DNA of 64,000 bases from NORP233 sp050186825 (GTDB taxonomy: Bacteria > Planctomycetota > J058). The stretch's first letter is position 1. Each line of letters starts with the position of its first letter. A program made the translations under genes and the position numbers. Below the pieces are notes generated by a model. The model made no database searches and was not told the origin of the DNA. It saw only the letters and a list, made by a program, of their open reading frames with translations. Shown here in pieces: positions 57,815 to 64,000 of this stretch. The stretch is taken from assembly GCA_050186825.1 (NCBI GenBank), contig JBFWYD010000005.1, forward strand, positions 124,001 to 188,000. Direction: 5' to 3'.

Positions 57815-59389
57815 GTGGACATGGACGAGACGCGGGAGGCGCCGCGGCGCGACGGGCGCGAGACCCCGCTCCACCAGCGCGAGACGGCCAGCGTCGACGT
57901 GCGCGACGCCGAGCGGACCACCGCCACCGGCCCCGCCCCGCCGCGCGACTCGGAGCCCATGCCCGAGCGGATCGGCGACTACAAGATCCTGCGCGAGCTG
58001 GCCCAGGGCGGGATGGGCGTGGTCTACCTGGCCGAGAGCGAGGAGCTGGGCCGGCGCGTCGCCCTGAAGGTGCTCCGCGGGGGCAACTTCGGCAGCGCGC
58101 AGGCCCGCGAGCGCTTCCAGATCGAGGCGCGGGTGATCGCGCGCCTGCGCCACCCGAACATCGTCGGCATCCACGAGATCGGCGTCGACGGCGAGCGCGA
58201 GTTCCTGGTCATGGACCTGATCGAGGGCGAGTCGCTGCGCGAGCGCCTGGAGCGCGGTCCGCTGGAGCAGCGCGACGCGGCGCGGATCGCGCAGGTCGTG
58301 GCCGAGGCGCTCTCCTACGCGCACGGGCGCGCGATCCTGCACCGGGACATCAAGCCCGGGAACATCCTCCTCCCGCCCGATGGCGGCCCGGTGATCACCG
58401 ACTTCGGGCTGGCCAAGGACGGCAACGACCTCGAGCGCAGCCCGACCGTGACCGGGCAGGCGATCGGCACCCCGGCCTACATGGCGCCCGAGCAGGCGCG
58501 CGGCGACTGGGACCGCGTGGACCGGCGCTCGGACGTCTACTCGCTGGGGGCGACCCTCTACGAGATGCTCACCGGGCACGCCCCCTTCGAGGGGGGCTCC
58601 GTGCTCGAGGTGCTGGCGCTGGTCAACCGGCGCGCGCCGCGCCCGCCGGGGCTCCTGCGCGAAGGGCTGGACCGCGACCTCGAGACCATCGTGCTCCACT
58701 GCCTGGGCAAGGAGCCCGAGCGCCGCTACGCCACCGCGCGCGAGCTGGCCGAGGACCTCGGCCGCTACCTGGCGGACGAGTCGATCCAGGCCCGGCGCCC
58801 GAGCCCCTACGACCGCGCGCGCCGCTGGCTACGCCGCCATCGGCGCGTGGCAATCGCCTCGGGCTTGACCCTGGCAGTGGCCCTGGTCCTGGCCGGGATC
58901 GAGGCCAGCGTGTTCGTGCGCCGGCTCCAGCGCGACCAGGAGCTGGCCGACCAGGCGGCCGAGCGCATCGAGCGCGAGCGCGACCAGGCGCTCGAGGCGC
59001 TCCAGCGGGCCGCGCGCGCGGGGGCCGCGCCGCCGCGCGCCTCCCAGCTCCTGATCCTGGCCGAGGCCGAGGTCGCGGGCGGGCGCCCGGCCGCCGCCCT
59101 CCCGCGCTACCGCGATGCCTTCCGGCTCGCGCCCGGGCTGCGGGCCACCCACGGGATCCAGGCCGCCCTGGCCGCGGCCGAGGCCGCGCCCCCCGGCTCC
59201 GCCGAGGACGCGGCCCTGGCGCGCGAGGCGGCTGAGTGGCTGCGCGAGGCCGTACGCGTGCTGCGCCCGCCCGCGGGCGCGGCCGGCCCCGACGACCCGG
59301 CCGCCCGCGCCGCCATCGCGCGCGTGCTGGCGCACCCGCGCCTCGCGCGCTGGCGCGCGCGCCCCGAGCTGGCCGCGCTGGCGGAGTAG
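57815..59389 (+). CDS. Ser/Thr protein kinase with membrane anchor
   Basis: 524 residues. Kinase domain from ~53 (ELAQGGMGVVYLAES), with HRDIKPGNILL near 175 and DFGLAK near 195, and AYMAPEQARGDWDR in the activation segment. The first ~50 residues are polar. A membrane helix (VAIASGLTLAVALVLAGIEA) lies at ~345-365, and ~150 outer residues follow, rich in Ala/Arg/Glu with TPR-like helices. GTG 57815 or the ATG at 57821 could start it. It is divergent from hemL; a repeat element follows the stop. Confidence 0.88.
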   Translation: MDMDETREAPRRDGRETPLHQRETASVDVRDAERTTATGPAPPRDSEPMPERIGDYKILRELAQGGMGVVYLAESEELGRRVALKVLRGGNFGSAQARERFQIEARVIARLRHPNIVGIHEIGVDGEREFLVMDLIEGESLRERLERGPLEQRDAARIAQVVAEALSYAHGRAILHRDIKPGNILLPPDGGPVITDFGLAKDGNDLERSPTVTGQAIGTPAYMAPEQARGDWDRVDRRSDVYSLGATLYEMLTGHAPFEGGSVLEVLALVNRRAPRPPGLLREGLDRDLETIVLHCLGKEPERRYATARELAEDLGRYLADESIQARRPSPYDRARRWLRRHRRVAIASGLTLAVALVLAGIEASVFVRRLQRDQELADQAAERIERERDQALEALQRAARAGAAPPRASQLLILAEAEVAGGRPAAALPRYRDAFRLAPGLRATHGIQAALAAAEAAPPGSAEDAALAREAAEWLREAVRVLRPPAGAAGPDDPAARAAIARVLAHPRLARWRARPELAALAE

Positions 59390-59392
59390 CTC

Positions 59393-59625
59393 ACAGCGCT
59401 GCCCGTTCGATCTGAGAGCGAGAGCTCTCCGTGCAGCCGACCTCGCGCCCGTGGCACTTGCCTCGGGAGGAACACGGAACAGCAACAGCAACCGGGAACA
59501 GGAATGGTCATGGGACCATTCCCGGTTGCTATCGCTGTTCCTATTCCGTGTTTCTGGTGACCGAGGACCCCTGCGGCCTCACGGACACGGGCGCCAGTCC
59601 CATCGAATCAAGCGGTTGGCGCTGT
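59393..59625. mobile_element. MITE-like element with internal hairpin, copy 2
   Basis: 233 bases. Inverted ends: ACAGCGCTGCCCGTTCGATC at left and, reverse-complemented, ACAGCGCCAACCGCTTGATT at right. The hairpin (59473-59550) nearly matches copy 1 (CACGGAACAGCAACAG then CCGGGAACAGGAA). It lies exactly between two convergent genes, and its right end abuts the stop codon of the next gene (GACTGACAGCGC on that strand), just as copy 1 abuts the HAD stop. Confidence 0.8.
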
Positions 59626-60038
59626 CAGTCGCCGCCCGCGGCGGGGTCCGCCGGGCGATCGGCGCGCAGCGCCAGGAGCGCCAGCAGGGGCGGGAGGGCC
59701 TGCACGCAGGCGCCCGCGACCAGGCGCGGCTCGGAGCACACCAGCACGATCCCGGCGCCGACCATGAAGGCGCAGGTGTAGGCCACGAGCGTGCGTCCCT
59801 CGCGCGGGCGCTTGGTCGCGAGGGCCACGCCCAGGGCGCAGCCCGCGGCCAGGAACAGGTTGTAGAAGCCCTGGTTGAGCATCGGCACCCGCAGGGCCTC
59901 GCCCGCCCCGGCCGGGACGCGAAAGCGCTCCTGGACGGCGGGGTGAGTGAAGAACACCGCCTCGCCGAGGAAGAACAAGGTGTGCAGCGCCGCGGCCAGC
60001 ACGGCCGGCGCCCGCCAGAGCAGCCCTCGGGAACCCAT
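59625..60038 (-). CDS. DUF1304-like small membrane protein
   Basis: About 137 residues with four predicted membrane segments (APAVLAAALHTLFFLGEAVF; MLNQGFYNLFLAAGCALGVA; LVAYTCAFMVGAGIVLVCSE; AGACVQALPPLLALLAL). The His in helix one and the NQGFYNLFLA motif match the DUF1304 pattern as I remember it. ATG 60038 has GGAGG five bases upstream. Function unknown. Confidence 0.55.
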   Translation of the reverse strand: MGSRGLLWRAPAVLAAALHTLFFLGEAVFFTHPAVQERFRVPAGAGEALRVPMLNQGFYNLFLAAGCALGVALATKRPREGRTLVAYTCAFMVGAGIVLVCSEPRLVAGACVQALPPLLALLALRADRPADPAAGGD

Positions 60039-60122
60039 GCGCGCCTCCATGCCACGGCCCTGGGGAGCCGCGGGCCCCCGTGGTATCACGACCCATGGAG
60101 CCGACCAAGGACGCCCCCCCCG

Positions 60123-61970
60123 ATGCCTCCTTCGTTCCTGGCCCTGCTCGCCGCGGATGGCGCCGTGCTCGAGGTGGGCGGCGCCGCGGACCAGGCCTTC
60201 CCCTGCGCGGGCGACCCGGTCTGTCAGCGGCTGTGGGAGGCTCCGTGCTTCGCCTACTCGCCCGCGGTGCAGGCCGAGCTGCGGGCCGCCGTGCTCTCGT
60301 CCGCGGCCACGGGCCGGCTGGTCACGACGCTCCAGCTCGCCTCGGGGGCGCTCGAGGCGGTCCGGGTCGAGGTCACGCGGCTCGCGGGCGGCCGGGTCGC
60401 GGTCCAGGTCTCCGGCGCCGAGGCCGCCGAGGAGGCGCTCGCGGCCCTGCGCGACAGCCAGCGCGTGCTGGCCACCCTGCTGGGGAACCTCCCGGGCATG
60501 GTCTACCGCTGCCGGAACGACGCCGACTGGACCCTGGTGTTCGCGAGCGATGGCTGCCGCGAGCTGACCGGCTACCCCGCCGAGACCCTGATCCGCAAGG
60601 ACGTCGACTTCGCCAGCCTCATCCACCCCGACGACGTGCAGGCGGTGTGGGCTGGGGTCCAGGCCGGGGTGGCCGAGCGGCGCCCCTATCGCCTCGAGTA
60701 CCGCATCCGCGACCACGCCGGCGCGGAGAAGTGGGTGTGGGAGCAGGGGCGCGGGATCGAGGACTCCGAGGGGCGGCTGCTCTGCCTCGAGGGCTTCATC
60801 GCCGACATCACCCCCCTTCGCGAGGCCGAGGAGCGCGCGCTCCGCGCGGAGCGCCTCCACGCGGTGGGCCTGGTCGCGGGCGGCGTGGCCCACGACTTCA
60901 ACAACCTCCTGACCGGAATCCTCGGCTGGAGCGAGCTCCTCAGGGGGCGCGCGCCGAGCCATCCCTGGCTGGAGCAGCCGCTCGAGGAGCTCACGGCGCT
61001 CTGCCGCCAGGGCGGCGCCCTGGCGCGTCAGCTCCTGGCCTTCGGCAGCGGGCAGGTGCTCGAGCGGCGCGTGTTCGAGCTGGGGCGCTGGCTCGAGGCC
61101 CTGGCGCCCACCCTGCGGGGCGTGCTCGGCGCGGAGGTCGCCCTGACCCTCGAGGTCGCGCCGGGCGACCCCGCCTGGGTCGAGCTCGACCCGGGCCAGG
61201 CGGAGCAGCTGCTGCTGAGCCTCGCGCTCAACGCCCGCGACGCGATGCGCCCTGGCGGCGGGGAGCTGCTCCTGAGCCTGCGCGGGGCGAGGCCGCCGGG
61301 GTCGGTCGAGCTGCTGGTCGCGGACACCGGGCGGGGCATGGACGAGGCGGCGCGCGCCGGCGCTCGCGAGCCCTTCTTCACGACCAAGCCCAAGGGAGCG
61401 GGCTTTGGCCTCGCGCTCGCGGCGGACGTGGTCGAGCGCGTGGGCGGGGAGCTGGAGCTGACCCCGCGGCCGGGCGGGGGGACACAGGTGCGCCTGCGCC
61501 TGCCCGCGCGCGCGCCCGCGCCCGCGGACCAGGAGCCGAAGGCCACGGCCCGGCGCGACCCGAGCGCGGGCTCAGAGTCCTGCGAGGACGGGACCGTGCT
61601 CGTGGTCGAGGACAACGACGCCGCCCTGCGCGTGGTCGTGCGGATCCTGGCGGCGCAGGTCCCGCAGGTGGTGGCCGAGGCCGCGCCGGCGGAGGCCCTG
61701 GCTCGGATCGAGGCCGGGCTCGTGCCCGACGTGCTGCTCACCGACGTGGTCCTCCCCGGGATGCAGGGCCCCGACCTGGCCCGGGCCGTGCGCGCGGCGC
61801 GCCCCGGCGTCGAGGTCGTCTACATGTCCGGCTACGCCCCCGATCCGCGCGTGCAGCAGGAGCTCGACGCGGGCGAGGCGGCCTTCCTGGCCAAACCCTT
61901 CGGCATGGAGGAGCTCCTGGCCAAGGTCGGCGAGGCCCTGCGTCGGGTCCGCGAGCGGGGCGGGAAGTAA
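60123..61970 (+). CDS. PAS sensor histidine kinase with C-terminal receiver
   Basis: About 615 residues. A first ~100-residue domain of unknown type, then a PAS domain (LLGNLPGMVYRCRNDADWTL, with YRLEYRIRDHAGAEKWVWEQ). The kinase core has H-box AGGVAHDFNNLLTGILG near 255, an N-box NARDAMRPGG and G-boxes DTGRGMDEA and GFGLALAADVVE. A receiver domain ends the protein (VLVVEDNDAALR, DVLLTDVVLPGM with the phosphoacceptor Asp, and FLAKPFGMEEL). This order is typical of hybrid kinases in two-component relays; there is no neighbouring regulator. The start ATG 60123 lacks a ribosome site. Confidence 0.85.
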   Translation: MPPSFLALLAADGAVLEVGGAADQAFPCAGDPVCQRLWEAPCFAYSPAVQAELRAAVLSSAATGRLVTTLQLASGALEAVRVEVTRLAGGRVAVQVSGAEAAEEALAALRDSQRVLATLLGNLPGMVYRCRNDADWTLVFASDGCRELTGYPAETLIRKDVDFASLIHPDDVQAVWAGVQAGVAERRPYRLEYRIRDHAGAEKWVWEQGRGIEDSEGRLLCLEGFIADITPLREAEERALRAERLHAVGLVAGGVAHDFNNLLTGILGWSELLRGRAPSHPWLEQPLEELTALCRQGGALARQLLAFGSGQVLERRVFELGRWLEALAPTLRGVLGAEVALTLEVAPGDPAWVELDPGQAEQLLLSLALNARDAMRPGGGELLLSLRGARPPGSVELLVADTGRGMDEAARAGAREPFFTTKPKGAGFGLALAADVVERVGGELELTPRPGGGTQVRLRLPARAPAPADQEPKATARRDPSAGSESCEDGTVLVVEDNDAALRVVVRILAAQVPQVVAEAAPAEALARIEAGLVPDVLLTDVVLPGMQGPDLARAVRAARPGVEVVYMSGYAPDPRVQQELDAGEAAFLAKPFGMEELLAKVGEALRRVRERGGK

Positions 61971-62019
61971 CCGCCCGGGGGGGGCGGGCTACGCGCCCAG
62001 GTCGGAGGATGGTGCGCCC

Positions 62020-62982
62020 ATGCGAAGCCTGACCCTGCTGGCCCTGCTCCTGTGCCTCGGCTGCGAGGCCGCCCGCGAAGACGCCGCGCAGCGCGCGACC
62101 GGCGCGCAGCCCCCCGCTCGTCGCCAGGAGGCGGCCGCCACGTCAGGCAGTCCCCAGGCAGGCAGTCCCCATGCTGGCCAGGCCGGCGCTGCGCGGAGCA
62201 GCTGCGGCGAGGCCGCCGCGTCCGCCTGCGCCGGCGGACGCTGCGGCGCGCCGCCAGCCGTCGAGGTCGCCGCCGAGGGGGCGGCAGGAGAGGTGAAGGT
62301 GTTCGGTCTGAAGCGCACGAGCTCCCGGGTCCCCGCGATCGACGCCGCCGCCGCGGCGCGGCGCTACCAGACGGCCACCTTCGGGCTCGGCTGATTCTGG
62401 GGACCCGACTCCCAGTTCGGGGGTCTCCCAGGCGTCCTTCGCACCCGCACGGGCTACGCGGGCGGCGAGAAGCCCTCGCCGACCTATCACGACCTCGGCG
62501 ACCACACCGAGACCTTCCAGGTCGACTTCGACCCCGAGCAGATCTCCTACGAGCGGCTCCTGGAGCTGTTCTGGGCCAGCCACGACCCGAGCGAGCCCTG
62601 CTGGAGCCGCCAGTATCGGAACGTGATCCTGGTCGCGGACGAGGCCCAGCGCCGCGCGGCCGAGGCCAGCGCCGAGCGCGTGGCGGCGCGGCTGGGGCGC
62701 CCGGTGAGCACGGCCATCGAGCCGCTCGGGACCTTCACCCGCGCCGAGGACTACCACCAGAAGTTCACGCTGCGCGGCTGGAAGCAGGTCGCGGCCGAGC
62801 TCCTGGCGATCTACCCCGACGAGCGCGCCTTCACCGACTCGAGCGCGGCCACGCGCCTGAACGCCTACCTCGCGGGTCAGGGCCGGCTCGAGGACCTCGA
62901 GCGCGAGCTGCCCCAGCTGGGGCTCTCCGAGGCGGCCGCCGAGGCCGTGCGCCAGCGCGTGCGCGAGCGCGCGCGGCGCTGA
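62020..62982 (+). CDS. msrA: Selenocysteine-containing peptide methionine sulfoxide reductase A, lipoprotein
   Basis: Reduces (S)-methionine sulfoxide in proteins. About 320 residues if the in-frame TGA at 62392-62394 (codon 125) is read as selenocysteine. The MsrA active site is GCFWG; here the sequence is FGLG-TGA-FWGPDSQFGGLPGV, so the stop sits exactly at the catalytic Cys. The same frame continues to a normal MsrA end (TRTGYAGGEKPSPTYHDLGD, then DHTETFQVDFDPEQISYERL and FTRAEDYHQKFTLRG). A hairpin suited to a bacterial SECIS begins three bases after the TGA. The N-terminus is a lipoprotein signal (LLALLLCLGC) followed by a linker with several Cys (SCGEAAASACAGGRCG) that could act as resolving thiols. 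The rest of the Sec machinery is not in the window. Confidence 0.88.
62397..62431 (+). promoter_or_regulatory. Putative bacterial SECIS element in msrA
   Basis: Starting three bases after the TGA: stem CTGGG (62397-62401) with CCCAG (62427-62431), continuing GACCC (62402-62406) with GGGTC (62421-62425), one bulged U at 62426, and a 14-base apical region (62407-62420). Inside the apical region GAC can pair weakly with GTT. Position and shape suit SelB binding; bacterial SECIS elements sit in the coding region directly downstream of the UGA. Confidence 0.75.
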
Positions 62983-63017
62983 CGGCTGGGTCCGACGCTC
63001 GGCGGCCCCCTTAGCGT

Positions 63018-64000
63018 CTAGCCCGCGGCGAGCTCGCGCCGCAGCGCCTCCTCGCTGGCGCCGGGGCGCGCGCTGCGCAGCAGGGCGACCGCGCGGCGCT
63101 GGCGATGCAGCGCCCACAGGGCGCGCGCCTCGAGGTCCGCGCGGCGCGGCTCCTCCCGACCGCGGCGGCGAGGGACGCGCTCGCGCGTGCTCCGCAGCGC
63201 TCGCAGCGCCTGCTGCGGTCGCCCGCAGGCGAGCAGCTCCTCGGCCACGCTCGCGCCCACGCAGCTGCGGCACTGGCAGCAGGGGCAGGCGTCGGCGCGT
63301 GGGGCCCGCAGGAGGCCGAGCGCCAGCTCCGTCGCGGCGTCGACCTCGCCCTGGGTCCGCAGGCGGCGGGCGAGCTCGAGCCGTGTCCAGGTATCGGGCA
63401 CGAGCTCGCGGCCGAGCGCGATGAGCAGGGGGACCCGCTCGGCGAGCTCGGGGAGGCGGAGGAGCGCCTGCCCCAGCCGCGCGGGCAGCGGGTCGGACTC
63501 GCCCAGGCCCAGCTCGTGACGCAGGCGACGGAGCCAGGCGGCAGGGTCGAGACGGGCCGCGGCCGCGCGCAGGGGAGCGCCCTCGACCAGCGGGGGCCAG
63601 TCCTGCTGCGCCTCGGCGCGCTCCCCATCGTCGTACCAGTCGCGGGCGACCAGGGTGACGACCCGACCCGAGGACGAGCGCGCGATCCCCATCGCCGCGG
63701 CCAGCTCGGAGATCGCGAGCTCGGCGGCCGCGGCGAAGCCGTCCGTGGGCGCCAGCGCGTAGGGCCGGAAGGCGCGCAGGGTCGTCTCCTCGGTGATCGC
63801 CAGTAGCACGCGCCCGACGACCTTCCCCGCGGCGTCGCGGCCGTAGAGCACGCGCTTGTTGATGTCGGCCGCGTTGCTGACCGCGCTCCAGAAGTTGAAG
63901 GAGCCGGGCGCCAGGCAGGTCTGGAAGGCCTCGCCCATCCGCAGCACCTCGAGCGGATCCTCCTCGAGCGAGAGGCGGAAGGCCGGCCGCGCTCCGCCCG
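63018..64000 (-). CDS. Unidentified protein, N-terminus beyond the window edge
   Basis: The frame is open from the TAG at 63018 to the right edge, at least 327 residues, so the start lies outside. The visible part begins RLSLEEDPLEVLRMGEAFQT, followed by SFNFWSAVSNAADINKRVLY and GRDAAGKVVGRVLLAITEE. The C-terminal half is Leu/Ala/Arg-rich with helical repeats, and one cluster of Cys (CPCCQCRSCVG) near the middle could bind a metal. I do not recognise the family. Confidence 0.6.
   Translation of the reverse strand, partial: GGARPAFRLSLEEDPLEVLRMGEAFQTCLAPGSFNFWSAVSNAADINKRVLYGRDAAGKVVGRVLLAITEETTLRAFRPYALAPTDGFAAAAELAISELAAAMGIARSSSGRVVTLVARDWYDDGERAEAQQDWPPLVEGAPLRAAAARLDPAAWLRRLRHELGLGESDPLPARLGQALLRLPELAERVPLLIALGRELVPDTWTRLELARRLRTQGEVDAATELALGLLRAPRADACPCCQCRSCVGASVAEELLACGRPQQALRALRSTRERVPRRRGREEPRRADLEARALWALHRQRRAVALLRSARPGASEEALRRELAAG

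Noticed and set aside
60080..62032. Alternative frame over the PAS kinase starting at ATG 60094
   Set aside because: It lacks domain motifs; the kinase motifs are in the frame starting at 60123.
62020..62394. msrA as a pseudogene with a nonsense mutation
   Set aside because: The stop falls exactly on the catalytic residue, the frame and homology continue intact, and a SECIS-like hairpin follows.

Overview
The window is a high-GC (roughly 70%), gene-dense bacterial chromosome segment. It carries a large ribosomal-protein locus, several long Ser/Thr kinases with TPR tails, lipoproteins, and two divergent EF-G paralogues. Missing rpmD (L30), a zinc-type S14, paired EF-Gs and FHA/Ser-Thr kinase signalling all fit a Planctomycetota- or Myxococcota-like organism; the sequence alone does not settle the phylum. 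A selenoprotein gene implies that the host makes selenocysteine.

Layout. 0.2-2.1 kb: a PAS-containing sigma-54 activator convergent with an FHA protein. 2.4-18 kb (minus strand): str-S10-spc genes in the order rpsL-rpsG-fusA, then rpsJ-rplC-rplD-rplW-rplB-rpsS-rplV-rpsC-rplP-rpmC-rpsQ-rplN-rplX-rplE-rpsN-rpsH-rplF-rplR-rpsE-rplO-secY-map. Here tuf, rpmD, adk and the alpha operon are absent. A consensus sigma-70 promoter (TTGACA, 16 bp, TATAAT) lies before rpsJ. 18.4-20.3 kb: a divergent EF-G II-type GTPase. 20.6-23.7 kb: a decayed GGDEF gene, a thioredoxin-fold 2Fe-2S ferredoxin and a very acidic protein. 23.8-30.2 kb: a secreted phospholipase C-like protein, a rhomboid pseudoprotease fused to TPR-like repeats, and a membrane histidine kinase. 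30.6-37.0 kb: a small lipoprotein, two tandem paralogous lipoprotein alpha/beta-hydrolases and an SH3/RlpA-like cell-wall protein. 37.0-39.9 kb: a globin-coupled diguanylate cyclase, a 16-unit minisatellite and leucine dehydrogenase. 40.0-46 kb: a HAD phosphatase, then a carbamoyltransferase/nuclease-like lipoprotein/dicarboxylate symporter run, then a NYN RNase-like protein. 46.3-51.2 kb: a 1625-residue Ser/Thr kinase with TPRs. 51.5-57.6 kb (minus strand): hemL-hemE-hemY followed by an overlapping ECF sigma/zinc-finger anti-sigma-like/membrane protein module. 57.8-62 kb: a second Ser/Thr kinase, a DUF1304-like membrane protein and a PAS histidine kinase with a receiver. 62.0-63.0 kb: a lipoprotein MsrA whose catalytic codon is an in-frame UGA followed directly by a SECIS-like hairpin. 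The right edge cuts an unidentified minus-strand gene.

The most notable items are the selenocysteine MsrA and several dispersed repeat families. These are a 224-233 bp element with inverted termini at stop codons (two copies), a composite repeat of GGGCAC hexamers plus GCAGAGATCGCAGAG-type blocks that is read in frame inside two signalling proteins, a 30-bp inverted-repeat element at 30.3-30.5 kb, and the 33-bp minisatellite. The translation genes are conventional in content; the accessory half of the window is dominated by signal transduction and envelope proteins.
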